15,722 nt of DNA from an uncultured Bacilli bacterium (GTDB lineage Bacteria > Bacillota_I > Bacilli_A > RF39 > UBA660): the NCBI GenBank assembly GCA_947627835.1, contig CANQXM010000016.1:1-15722 (forward strand). The letters run 5' to 3'. Below are positions 7,773 through 15,630 of the stretch, piece after piece. Numbering within the stretch: position 1 is the first letter of the stretch; each line of letters starts with the position of its first letter. The translations under genes and the position numbers were made by a program. Below the pieces are notes generated by a model. It was given only the letters and a program-made list of their open reading frames with translations, did not search any database and was not told the origin of the DNA.

Positions 7773-8909
7773 TCAATCATTTAAAATAGGTAATATTTCT
7801 GAATGATATGGGTATGTTTCACTCCAATTATGAATTGGAAAGTTCCAAACCCAAAGTATCAGTAAAACAGAAATAACTAGTGAATTTGCCACAAGGCCAT
7901 TAATTTTATCTTGTTTAAAAAAACACTTTATATTAGGGAGCAATTTAAATAATGCTAAATAAGAGAAATACAATCCCACTCTTCCAAGATTGACAATTTT
8001 ATAACTGAGTATATAAGCAGCAAAGTCCGTTAATAAAAGTAATAAAATAACATCGATTTGAATATCCTTTTGAATTTTTTTATGTCGAAATTGATGTAAA
8101 TATAATAAAGCTATTCCAATCCAAAATAATTTATATATCAATTCCAAAGTACTTACATCATCATTACCCGCAAAATAAAATTGGGTATATTCATAATATT
8201 TCATTGGTAATATTTTGATGATGTGGGTAGTTAAATACATGATCTGATTAAAGAATAACACCCCAAATGCTAATGCCATTATATACATAATATATAAAAG
8301 TTTTTTCTTCTTAAAATTCTTAGAAATGAACAAGAAGATATAAATGAAAATTCCTAAAAGTGCTGTTTTATGTACGCCGATGGATAATAAAAACAATAGG
8401 AATGTTTTAAAATACTTTTTATCTTGAAAAAGAGTCGTTGAATAAATAATCATTGCAACTGCTAAGCTTTGTCTCATAAAAGTATAAGAGTAGCAATACC
8501 AAGCAATCATATAAATTGCGATTATAAAACTAATAGATTGTTTTTCACGATTTTTATATGCGAATAGATAAACAAAAAGGATTGTTAAAAATTGCAATAC
8601 AAATAACGAAAAGTGAACCGAAGGATTTACCAAAACAGCAAGATAGATAATAATTTTATAAAACCATTCTAAATCTAAAGATGTCATATAAGTAGTAAAG
8701 TTACCATCTATTGCTCGATTTACAGCAGGAGACACATACGAAAAAACATCTCTTCCTACATCTAAATCTCGAATCCCAGCCAAGATAGATGGAATTAAAA
8801 TACACAAGAAAGCAAAAAGAATTCCTAAAATTTTTTGCTTTTGTTTAAAGAAATATTGTGATAAATAAGCCATTAAAATAGTAAGAAGAAAACAAACACC
8901 AAATGCCAT
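7773..8909 (-). CDS. EpsG-family polysaccharide polymerase (Wzy-like)
   Basis: This 378-aa integral membrane protein has around ten hydrophobic segments. The N-terminal motif S-I-L-A-G-I-R-D-x-D-V-G-R-D (about residues 40-53) is the hallmark of the EpsG family, as are the following Y-V-S-P-A-V-N region and the central FMRQSLAVAMI segment. Such proteins are thought to polymerise lipid-linked repeat units outside the membrane, working with the flippase. The start is well supported by AGGAGA six bases upstream. That site overlaps the last codons of the preceding glycosyltransferase gene, whose stop codon is one base away. It is the only polymerase candidate in the window. Confidence 0.88.
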   Translation of the reverse strand: MAFGVCFLLTILMAYLSQYFFKQKQKILGILFAFLCILIPSILAGIRDLDVGRDVFSYVSPAVNRAIDGNFTTYMTSLDLEWFYKIIIYLAVLVNPSVHFSLFVLQFLTILFVYLFAYKNREKQSISFIIAIYMIAWYCYSYTFMRQSLAVAMIIYSTTLFQDKKYFKTFLLFLLSIGVHKTALLGIFIYIFLFISKNFKKKKLLYIMYIMALAFGVLFFNQIMYLTTHIIKILPMKYYEYTQFYFAGNDDVSTLELIYKLFWIGIALLYLHQFRHKKIQKDIQIDVILLLLLTDFAAYILSYKIVNLGRVGLYFSYLALFKLLPNIKCFFKQDKINGLVANSLVISVLLILWVWNFPIHNWSETYPYHSEILPILND

Positions 8910-8910
8910 A

Positions 8911-10008
8911 TTAGTCTCCTAAATATAGTTTTTCAATCTTTTTAATTTCTGTTTTTAAATCATAATTTGCTTTTATAATTAATTTTTTCATATTTTCTCT
9001 TTGATAATGGCTATTCATAACTTTTTCAATATTTTTTGTCCAGAGATCGATGTCATTTAAAGGAATAAACGTAACATTTTTTGTTATATCACTCTTATTA
9101 TCAATGGTATCAGCAAATAAACATTTTAATCCGCTAGTTTGTGCTTCAATGCCAACTACCGGCAATCCTTCAAATAAAGATGGTAAAACAAATAAGTCCA
9201 TGGCTTGGTAGTATTCATTTGCGTTTTCTTGTAGTCCTAAAAATAATACTTTATCTTCAATTCCTAACTCTTTCACATAGTTTTGAATTTCTGATTCTAG
9301 CTCCCCTGTACCCAAAAGCATTAGTTTTATATTTGGATGTTTAGATAGCGTATGATAAAAAATATCAATTAAGTAGCGATGATTTTTTTGCTCGCTAAAT
9401 CTTCCAACATGACCAATTACAAAATCATTTTGAATATTTAACTTTTTTCGTATTTGATTTCTTATTTTCTCATTATATAGAAACTTATCTGTATTAATAA
9501 AATTATGAAGTAATATTACATTTTCTTTCTTCATTACTTTTTTTCCATACATCCATTCACCAGCAATTTGGGAACAAGCAAGTTTTTTTGAAGCTATTTT
9601 ATTCATAATAGGTCTAGTAAGGTAATGTCTTAACTTATACGGATCATCTCCATTATGACTATGAATGAATATTTGCGTATGAGGAGAGAAGAGTTTAAAT
9701 ATTATTCCACAGATACTAGAACAAGCATTACCAATATTAAAATGAACAACATCGTATTGGTTTTCAATGGCAATTTTTTTCAAAAATTTTAAGCCTTTGA
9801 TCGGGTGTTTGGATAATTTACGAATGACATAAAGGTTCTTATAATTTCCTTTGTTTTGTTCATAATTAATTCCGCTGAAATCTCCCTTTACAAGTAAATC
9901 AATATCAAATTGTTCATGATTAATATTTGATAATAATGTAGTTAAATAGGTTTCTACTCCTCCCACAATAGAAGTCATTCCAAAGATTAAAATTTTTCTT
10001 TTTTCCAT
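8911..10008 (-). CDS. Glycosyltransferase, GT4 family
   Basis: This is a GT-B glycosyltransferase of 365 aa. The N-terminal acceptor domain carries the glycine-rich loop IVGGVETYL (about 14-22). The C-terminal donor domain begins with IGHVGRFSEQKNH (about 198-210), continues through LLGTGELE, and ends with the E-x7-E motif at residues 280 and 288 in FEGLPVVGIEAQ. It is a retaining enzyme expected to transfer a hexose or related sugar to the lipid-linked acceptor in the cytoplasm. It lies 4 bases after the acetyltransferase stop codon and 1 base before the EpsG gene. The donor sugar is not predictable. Confidence 0.92.
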   Translation of the reverse strand: MEKRKILIFGMTSIVGGVETYLTTLLSNINHEQFDIDLLVKGDFSGINYEQNKGNYKNLYVIRKLSKHPIKGLKFLKKIAIENQYDVVHFNIGNACSSICGIIFKLFSPHTQIFIHSHNGDDPYKLRHYLTRPIMNKIASKKLACSQIAGEWMYGKKVMKKENVILLHNFINTDKFLYNEKIRNQIRKKLNIQNDFVIGHVGRFSEQKNHRYLIDIFYHTLSKHPNIKLMLLGTGELESEIQNYVKELGIEDKVLFLGLQENANEYYQAMDLFVLPSLFEGLPVVGIEAQTSGLKCLFADTIDNKSDITKNVTFIPLNDIDLWTKNIEKVMNSHYQRENMKKLIIKANYDLKTEIKKIEKLYLGD

Positions 10009-10012
10009 TCAT

Positions 10013-10569
10013 TCACTTCCTATTTTTCCAAAATAATTTTTCTTGTATTTCATCATCAAACAAGTTATATCCTCCATATTTTTTGCTATAATCTTCCAGT
10101 TTTTTGAGTGTGCTATCAAAAGTTCCAATGACTTTTGCTGGAACTCCAACAGCCACTGAATTATCTGGAATATCTTTGGTCACAATGCTTCCTGCTCCAA
10201 TAATGCAATTGTTTCCAATCTTGACATTATAAAGAATGATACTTCGAGCACCAATGAATACATTGTTCCCAATTTCTATAGGGCCCATGTGATTTTGAAT
10301 CTTTCTAATAGGCCGTACCCCCCCCCGATTAAATCATTGAATAATACACTCAAAATATCGTGTTCCATAAATAATACTTCAGTTGCAATTTTGACATTAT
10401 TTCCGATTTTGATGAGTCTGGGTTGTGTCGGTATTTTATATGGCTGATACCAAACTTTTTCTCCAAATTCTTTGAATATTCGTTTTTTGTGCAAATATTC
10501 TCCTCGCTTTATACCATTTCTCAAAGTGAGTAATCGAAAAGTTATGATTTGCTTTTTTATATAATTCAT
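10013..10569 (-). CDS. Hexapeptide-repeat acetyltransferase, out of frame at a poly-G tract
   Basis: Two overlapping frames make up one gene. Frame 1 runs from the ATG at 10569 (GAAGGGA upstream) and covers the N terminus plus the first left-handed beta-helix turns (IKIGNNVKIATEVLFMEHD), then goes out of frame at nine G and stops near 10276. Frame 2 carries the rest (IEIGNNVFIGARSIIL, IIGAGSIVTKDIPDNSVAVGVPAKVIG). Seven or ten G would join them into a 184-185-aa protein reading G-V-R-P-I-R-K-I-Q-N-H-M-G-P-I-E-I across the junction. The family transfers acetyl groups from acetyl-CoA, here probably O-acetylating a sugar of the repeat unit. In the sequenced state no full-length enzyme is made. 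This could be phase variation, a fixed mutation or a homopolymer sequencing error. Confidence 0.85.
10318..10326 (-). repeat. Poly-G(9) tract inside the acetyltransferase gene
   Basis: Nine consecutive C on the plus strand equal nine G in the coding strand, following ...GAT TTA ATC. This is a striking G run in AT-rich DNA. It sits exactly where the reading frame of a single conserved protein breaks. Slipped-strand mispairing to 10 or 7 G restores the frame. Confidence 0.9.
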
Positions 10570-10579
10570 ATAAATCCCT

Positions 10580-12481
10580 TCACTTTCTTAAAATTTTTGT
10601 ATAAAGAGTTTTTAACATTGGATAATACGGCAATGGAAGTTTAAAAACTAATTTCATAAACATCACATGACAATTAGAACTTCTAAGATCGATATAAAAA
10701 TCCTTTGGATGGCATAAATAATAAAATAAAGATTTATAGGTAACCAGTTTCGATTGACCAACATTTGAAAAATCTAAATCTTTAAATAAATCAATTTGTT
10801 TCATCGTTGGATTGGTAGCGATATTTCGATAATTTTCAAAGAAAGTCTCTTTAGAGCATTTCATTATATATGACTCTGTAGAACTTTTTTGAACATCTTT
10901 TACAAATTTTTTTGCATAAGTTTGCATTGCTTTGATGGAAACAATTCCGTCGTTTTCTTTTTTTCCATATAGAGGTTCAACTTTATCTTTTACTTTTTGA
11001 TATCCAAGCGTAGTTGGTTCTTCAGATAAGAACATGGTTTCAAATATTCCACCGCTAAGACGTATGACACTTTGATAATCACTAACATCCGTACCATTAA
11101 ATAAAAATCCATTTCGTTTAAGTCTTTTATATTCTGGAAATTTTTTAGATTGATTGATTCCATAATAATATCCCTGAATTTCTGTATTTGGAAATGGATT
11201 TTTTTCTATATAATATTGAATGGTTCCATTCCAACCAATATCTACAAGGCCAACTTTTCCTTGAAAATCATGTTCTTCTAGATATTCTTGTAAATATTCA
11301 TTTTGCTTCTTGCTTTTGGTTTCTACTTCTTCTTTAATGCAATGAAATAGTTCTTCTTTTTCAAGTTCACTCAATTGCGATAATAATTTTTCATGAAACG
11401 GAATTTCATTTTTTAGTTCTAAAGCATCTAAAAAATCTTGAACACTAGATACATCTAAAAAGACAAGAGATTTCGCTTTTTGTAATAAGTCATCCATATC
11501 TTTTAAATCATAAAGATTTGCTTTTACTGCTGCCTTTCGAGAAACGTAGATATAATACATGGGAATTTCATCTGGAAATCTTTCTTGATATACTTCCATA
11601 ATCATCTTGGCATCTCTTGCAAGAAAATAAAGTTTTTCAATATGGTCTTCTTTTACTTTTTGATGTAACCAAGTTGTAAAACTATAAAGAATTGGACCTA
11701 AAACTTCATATCCAAAATGCTCGTAGGAATCTTGTGTGTCTATATGATTATTTAAAAATGAAGATAAGATTTTGTAATCGAAGCAATTGTTTTTCGATTG
11801 AAACATGAGATAATTATGATTTCGTTTCGTTAACAAAGATTTTATATGTTTTCTTTTAGGCACTCGATAGTCACTCATAATCGAATCTCCAACATGAATG
11901 AGTTGTTGTTTCGTTATCTGATTTTCTTCAAAAATTTTTTGAAATAAATTTCCGCTTCGTTTGGTTAATTGATATTCGCTGGATAAATATAATTTTTCAT
12001 ATTTGGTATAGCCATTGTTTTTTAATATTTCTTCAACTACATTTTTTGGCAAATACATATCGGATGTAAAAAAGATTTTTTTATTGTTTTTAACTAATTT
12101 TTGATAGATATCAAAAACAGGTATATTTTTTGTACAGAAATCTTTTTCAAGTTGTAACTCTAAGGCGATGAGTTCTTTCTTTTGTTTATTCTCATAACTA
12201 TCCATTTCATCATAAATTTCTTGTAAAGATACTTCCTCACAATTACTTTTTTGATGCGCTATTTTTTCAGCTTTTATTCTTTTTCCTTTGAATCCAGGAT
12301 ATTTAATTTCTAGAATATCAAAAAGATCTGTGGGATTATTGACATTTCTTTTAATAACTGTATCAAAGATGTCAAAGGAAATATATTCATATTGATCTAA
12401 TATTTCAAATAATTCGTCATAATCTTTAGCGTGAAAAGTGTAAAAATATTTTTCTGCTATCCTTTTTACTAGTTTTTTCAT
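10580..12481 (-). CDS. Large HAD-superfamily protein of polysaccharide locus (COG5610-like)
   Basis: This 633-aa protein has an N-terminal HAD hydrolase domain. Motif I is FDIFDT (36-41, likely nucleophile D37), motif II FFTSDMYLP (about 137-145), motif III lysine is K174, and motif IV VGDSIMSDYRVP lies around 197-208. The long C-terminal half (from about 230) contains LYFLARDAKMI, YVSRKAAVKANLYD and VGLVDIGWNGTIQYYIE. I recognise these as recurring in large HAD proteins of capsule and O-antigen clusters, but without a known activity. A phosphatase or phosphosugar-linked modification role is possible. The gene overlaps the preceding glycosyltransferase by 4 bases (ATGA) and ends 10 bases before the acetyltransferase start, so it belongs to the operon. 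Confidence 0.85.
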   Translation of the reverse strand: MKKLVKRIAEKYFYTFHAKDYDELFEILDQYEYISFDIFDTVIKRNVNNPTDLFDILEIKYPGFKGKRIKAEKIAHQKSNCEEVSLQEIYDEMDSYENKQKKELIALELQLEKDFCTKNIPVFDIYQKLVKNNKKIFFTSDMYLPKNVVEEILKNNGYTKYEKLYLSSEYQLTKRSGNLFQKIFEENQITKQQLIHVGDSIMSDYRVPKRKHIKSLLTKRNHNYLMFQSKNNCFDYKILSSFLNNHIDTQDSYEHFGYEVLGPILYSFTTWLHQKVKEDHIEKLYFLARDAKMIMEVYQERFPDEIPMYYIYVSRKAAVKANLYDLKDMDDLLQKAKSLVFLDVSSVQDFLDALELKNEIPFHEKLLSQLSELEKEELFHCIKEEVETKSKKQNEYLQEYLEEHDFQGKVGLVDIGWNGTIQYYIEKNPFPNTEIQGYYYGINQSKKFPEYKRLKRNGFLFNGTDVSDYQSVIRLSGGIFETMFLSEEPTTLGYQKVKDKVEPLYGKKENDGIVSIKAMQTYAKKFVKDVQKSSTESYIMKCSKETFFENYRNIATNPTMKQIDLFKDLDFSNVGQSKLVTYKSLFYYLCHPKDFYIDLRSSNCHVMFMKLVFKLPLPYYPMLKTLYTKILRK

Positions 12482-13581
12482 TTTGATGCCTCCTTCAAAT
12501 ATTTTTGAAAGAGGTGATCATAGGTAGTAATATAGCGATGAATTGAGTAATTCTTTTCAACATATTCACGACAGAAGGAACTCATTTCTTTTAGATGTTT
12601 TTGATTTTGGATGATGATATCAATTGCTTGATTCCAATCATTATCTTTAACAATCCATCCGTTTTTTCCTTCTTGAATGATTTCTTGATTAACTCCAACA
12701 GCACTTGCTAATCCAGGAATTCCAACTGCCATATATTGTAAAAGTTTTAAACCACATTTTCCTCTTGACCATTCCGAATCATTTAAAGGCATAACTCCAA
12801 TATCACATTTTCTTAAAATTTCGTATTCACTTTCTAAACTCCAATTGTAAAATTCAATATTGATATGTTGAAAGATGGAAGTATCAAATTTTCTTGCCCC
12901 AATTAAAACAAATTTTATTGGTGTTTTTCTTGGAATATCTACTTGTTTTAAAATATTATATATATAATTGGTATTTCCTGGATTTCCAATCCATCCGATT
13001 ACTAATTCTTTATGATGAAAGTTCTTACTTTGAAATTTAATAAGATCTGTATCAATGAGAGTAGGAATAATCATGGTATTTGTATTTAAACTTTGACAAT
13101 GTTTTTCAATATATTGATTTCCACAAATCACACAACTGGCATTTTTAATAGCATGATCAAATCTTTTTCCATACTTTAATTTATATAGAAAGCGATTCTT
13201 TTTAGAGGATATTTCCTCAATTTCATTGCAATATACAGCATCATCTAAATCTAAAATAATCTGACATTTTTTCAATCTTAAAATTTTTTCTAAAATCATA
13301 GGTCCAAACGGAATAATATCTCGATGGACAAACACAACGCTTTTTTTAGGAATTTGGAAGATTTGTTTCCATCTTCTTCCTAATAATAGTGGCATTTTAA
13401 AAAGGACACTTTTCATTTTTCCACTTTTAAATGATTGATAAGTTTCTTTATTCATAAAAGGATATATTTCACATTCTATATTTTTAAAACATGGAATGAA
13501 TTGGTATACACGATACCTTGAACTTGCTCCAATTTCATCGGTAGGAGTTAAAAAATAAATCTTTTTCCCTTCCTTTGTCAT
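12478..13581 (-). CDS. Glycosyltransferase, GT4-like; first gene of the operon
   Basis: This is a 367-aa GT-B-type protein. The N terminus (FLTPTDEIGASSRYRVYQFIP, about 10-30) is typical of a group of capsule glycosyltransferases. The donor-binding half shows VIGWIGNPGNTNYI (about 195-208), then GVMPLNDSEWSRGKCGLKLLQYMAVGIPGLASAVGVNQEII, which carries the usual nucleotide-sugar binding features. It is the promoter-proximal gene, so its expression follows the cassette orientation directly. The ATG at 13581 is preceded by GGTGATC, an exact match to the 3' part of the extended anti-Shine-Dalgarno complement. The gene at 15692 across the cassette has an almost identical start region. Donor and acceptor are unknown. 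Confidence 0.9.
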   Translation of the reverse strand: MTKEGKKIYFLTPTDEIGASSRYRVYQFIPCFKNIECEIYPFMNKETYQSFKSGKMKSVLFKMPLLLGRRWKQIFQIPKKSVVFVHRDIIPFGPMILEKILRLKKCQIILDLDDAVYCNEIEEISSKKNRFLYKLKYGKRFDHAIKNASCVICGNQYIEKHCQSLNTNTMIIPTLIDTDLIKFQSKNFHHKELVIGWIGNPGNTNYIYNILKQVDIPRKTPIKFVLIGARKFDTSIFQHINIEFYNWSLESEYEILRKCDIGVMPLNDSEWSRGKCGLKLLQYMAVGIPGLASAVGVNQEIIQEGKNGWIVKDNDWNQAIDIIIQNQKHLKEMSSFCREYVEKNYSIHRYITTYDHLFQKYLKEASK

Positions 13582-13598
13582 ATGATCACCCAGCGATA

Positions 13599-13633
13599 AA
13601 ATTAACGAAAAACTTCCAATTTCACGTTAATTT
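13599..13633 (+). repeat. Crossover site B, left end of the invertible cassette
   Basis: This 35-bp site has perfect 9-base inverted arms (AAATTAACG 13599-13607, CGTTAATTT 13625-13633) and a 17-base centre containing the shared core AACTTCCAATTTCACG. Pairing extends partly inward, leaving about 7 asymmetric central bases (CTTCCAA). This is the architecture of a core site for a tyrosine recombinase. It lies between the operon promoter and the first codon, so the leader RNA contains it and could fold into a 9-bp hairpin. Confidence 0.85.
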
Positions 13634-13648
13634 CATTAATTCGCCAAT

Positions 13649-13657
13649 ATTATATCA
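13649..13657 (-). promoter_or_regulatory. Extended -10 promoter of the polysaccharide operon
   Basis: The minus strand reads TGATATAAT (13657-13649), a perfect -10 hexamer with the TGn extension that can replace a -35 box; no good -35 lies 17 bases upstream. Transcription would start near 13642, run through site B and reach the ATG at 13581 after about 60 bases. It is the only convincing promoter I see for the operon, and it lies just inside the cassette. Confidence 0.75.
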
Positions 13658-13709
13658 TACTTTTTAATATTTCTAGTAAAAAATGATAAATAATTGCGAT
13701 TTTATGGCG

Positions 13710-13734
13710 TTTTTTCGGCTTTTTTGACGTTAAA
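13710..13734. promoter_or_regulatory. Phased T-tracts and half-site in the divergent promoter region
   Basis: Two runs of six T (13710-13715 and 13720-13725) are spaced one helical turn apart, as in intrinsically bent DNA. Directly beside them is ACGTTAAA (13727-13734), which matches the inner arm of site C. The position between the two divergent promoters would suit a regulator or an accessory recombinase-binding site. The role is inferred only. Confidence 0.35.
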
Positions 13735-13738
13735 GCGC

Positions 13739-13768
13739 TTGACAGAGGTATAACAATATGAATATAAA
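13739..13768 (+). promoter_or_regulatory. Promoter of the recombinase gene
   Basis: A perfect TTGACA (13739-13744) is followed after 18 bases by TATAAA (13763-13768), about 23 bases before the recombinase ATG. It points away from the operon promoter, so the two are divergent. A second possible pair, TTGACG (13724-13729) with TATAAC (13749-13754), overlaps it with a poorer 19-base spacer. Confidence 0.75.
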
Positions 13769-13791
13769 ATAATACTCTAAGAGGTGGTAGC

Positions 13792-14727
13792 ATGTTTTTA
13801 TTAAAGAGAAAAACATTTATTGAAGTTGTTAGCTTGTGGCTAAAAACAAAAACGGAAGTGAAAGTACAATCCTTGCAAAAGTATGAAAATATGATTCATT
13901 CTTATATATATCCTTATTTTAAAGATATTTTAATATCTGAAATAAAAATAGAGACTATTACAAGTTTTATGGAAAAATTAAAACAAGAAAATATTTCGGT
14001 TTCTACATTAAAAATGAATTTATTTATTATTCGCTCAACATTACAATTTGCTTATCAAAAGAAGTATTGCTCTTATATTAATTTAGATAAAATTAAAATT
14101 CCTAAAAGTACCAACGTAATTTTTATTCTTTCTAAAGAAGAACAAAAAGTTTTAGAAAGTGCACTTAAAGACAAGGTAAATATTCGTAAGGTATGTTTAT
14201 TACTTTGTTTATATACTGGACTTCGCGTGGGAGAAGTTTGTGGATTAAAATGGGAGGACATTAATTTACAAGCAAAAACTTTGCAAGTAAAACGAACCAT
14301 TCAACGAATTAAAAATGAGGATTCATCTAGCAGTTTAAAAACAAAATTAATTATCAGTACTCCCAAAAGTGATACTTCTAATCGAATCATACCCATTCCC
14401 GATTTTTTAATTGAACTTTTAAAAAGGTTTGAAGATTGTCCCAGTTACTTTCTACTATCAAAAGATGAAAAATTGTATGACCCACGATTATTAGAATCTT
14501 TTTATGAGCGAATTTTAAAACAATGTAAAATTCGTAATCATAAATTTCATACCTTAAGACATACTTTTGCAACCCGTGCAATTGAAGCGAATATCGATAT
14601 TAAAACGCTTAGTGAAATTTTAGGACATGCCAGTGTAGATACAACGCTCAAAATTTATATTCATCCATCATTAGAACTTAAAAAGAATTCTTTAGAAACA
14701 CTTGTATCATTCATGAAAGACATATGA
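13792..14727 (+). CDS. Tyrosine recombinase (phage-integrase/Xer family)
   Basis: This 311-aa enzyme has an N-terminal core-binding SAM-like domain (about 5-95) and a C-terminal catalytic domain (about 110-300). All catalytic residues are present: R145 in TGLRVGE, K192 in TPKSDTSNR, H253 and R256 in HTLRHTF, H279 in LGHAS, and the nucleophile Y289 in LKIYIHP. It should make and reseal staggered cuts at paired core sites. It lies inside the inverted pair B/C, whose arm-spacer-arm structure fits such an enzyme, so it is probably the dedicated invertase of this switch. Strong expression signals are present (TTGACA/TATAAA promoter, GAGGTGG ribosome-binding site 4 bases before the ATG). Length and domain order resemble integrases more than chromosomal XerC/XerD. 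Confidence 0.95.
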   Translation: MFLLKRKTFIEVVSLWLKTKTEVKVQSLQKYENMIHSYIYPYFKDILISEIKIETITSFMEKLKQENISVSTLKMNLFIIRSTLQFAYQKKYCSYINLDKIKIPKSTNVIFILSKEEQKVLESALKDKVNIRKVCLLLCLYTGLRVGEVCGLKWEDINLQAKTLQVKRTIQRIKNEDSSSSLKTKLIISTPKSDTSNRIIPIPDFLIELLKRFEDCPSYFLLSKDEKLYDPRLLESFYERILKQCKIRNHKFHTLRHTFATRAIEANIDIKTLSEILGHASVDTTLKIYIHPSLELKKNSLETLVSFMKDI

Positions 14728-14768
14728 TAAAAAAATGGCTATCAAATGAAGTTTTTAGTCACCTATAT
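14728..14768. terminator. Possible weak bidirectional terminator between convergent genes
   Basis: TGGCTA (14736-14741) can pair with TAGTCA (14756-14761) with one G-U wobble or mismatch. On the minus strand the hairpin is followed by seven T (complement of 14735-14729). It lies in the 35-base gap where the recombinase and KilA-N genes converge. The stem is short, so this is tentative. Confidence 0.35.
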
Positions 14769-15581
14769 ATTTTTTTCATTATTATTTAAATATTTAGTAT
14801 TATTTTCTGATAGTATCTTTATTTGAGAAATAGCAATCTTATTCAATTTCTCAAGTCTTTCAGCTTGAGTTAATCCATAATTAATAAATACTGAATTTAA
14901 ATTTTCTAAATTTGCTAAACATATAAGTTCATCAATAGAAGCATAATCTCTCATATTACCATTTAAATTATTATTCTTTTCTCTCCATTCTTTTGCTGTC
15001 ATTCCAAACAATGCCATATTTAATACGTCAGCTTCTTCAGCGTAAACAAAATTTATTTGATCTTTATTTAATTTTGGTGGTATTAAATTATTTTTAATTG
15101 CATCAGTATGAATTCTATAATTAATTTTAGATAATTCCCTTTTAGCACTCCATCCTAGTTGTTTTTGTTCTTCTTGTTTTAGTCTTTCAAACTCTTTGAT
15201 TAACAATAATTTAAATTTTGGACTAATCCACATGCCAAATTCAAAAGCAATATCTTTATGTGCATATGTCCCACCATATCTTCCAGCTTTTGATATTATA
15301 CCAATAGCATTAGTTTTATTGACCCATTCTTTAACACTAATCTTATAACTATTTAAACCTGCTTGACTTTTAATTGTGGCGAATTCGCCATAATTAAAAT
15401 TAGGATTATGAAGTTCCTCCCAAATTCCTAAAAATTCAATAGTATTTCTATTCCTAAGCCAATCAGATACAAAAAAATCTCCATTTTTTGACTTAAGTAT
15501 ATCTGTAATAGAAATATAATCCTCATCATTTATTTTAGTATAATTAATAATTTGATTATCTACCTTTAGCTCTAGCATCAT
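14763..15581 (-). CDS. KilA-N domain protein
   Basis: The protein is 272 aa. The KilA-N DNA-binding domain spans about residues 15-135, with YISITDILK, VSDWLRNRNTIEFLGIWEELHNP and the strongly conserved GRYGGTYAHKDIAFEFGMWISPKFKLLLIKEFERLK. The C-terminal part (about 150-260) contains GMTAKEWREKN and YGLTQAERLEKL, usual in the bacterial members. The domain is typical of phage and mobile-element regulators; direct DNA binding by this protein is inference. It lies inside the invertible cassette, convergent with the recombinase, and could modulate inversion or the cassette promoters, or be a passenger. A strong GAGGAGG precedes tandem ATGs at 15581 and 15578; the second has the better spacing, so the true start could be one codon later. 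Confidence 0.92.
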   Translation of the reverse strand: MMLELKVDNQIINYTKINDEDYISITDILKSKNGDFFVSDWLRNRNTIEFLGIWEELHNPNFNYGEFATIKSQAGLNSYKISVKEWVNKTNAIGIISKAGRYGGTYAHKDIAFEFGMWISPKFKLLLIKEFERLKQEEQKQLGWSAKRELSKINYRIHTDAIKNNLIPPKLNKDQINFVYAEEADVLNMALFGMTAKEWREKNNNLNGNMRDYASIDELICLANLENLNSVFINYGLTQAERLEKLNKIAISQIKILSENNTKYLNNNEKNI

Positions 15582-15605
15582 TTTCCCTCCTCACTATTAT
15601 TATTC

Positions 15606-15630
15606 AAGGAAATCACTGCATTTCCTTTTT
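15606..15630 (+). terminator. Terminator just inside site C, facing the right-hand gene
   Basis: An 8-bp stem (AAGGAAAT at 15606-15613, ATTTCCTT at 15620-15627) with a 6-base loop (CACTGC) leads into a T run on the plus strand (to 15630). It would stop rightward transcription leaving the cassette, such as recombinase readthrough, before site C and the gene at 15692. The stem also lies in the leader region of the KilA-N gene on the other strand. Confidence 0.65.

Noticed and set aside
10013..10569. Two separate small acetyltransferase genes
   Set aside because: The two frames form one continuous hexapeptide protein when the G tract changes by one or two bases; the second frame has no credible ribosome-binding site at its ATG.
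1..13633. Sites A and B as attL and attR of an integrated island
   Set aside because: They are direct repeats, but the recombinase lies outside this interval, the inner arm of A is degenerate, and B pairs better with C as an inversion site. It cannot be fully excluded.
14725..14727. Mycoplasma-type code with TGA as tryptophan
   Set aside because: TGA ends the recombinase right after its expected C terminus and ends other genes with tight overlaps; tryptophans are encoded by TGG.
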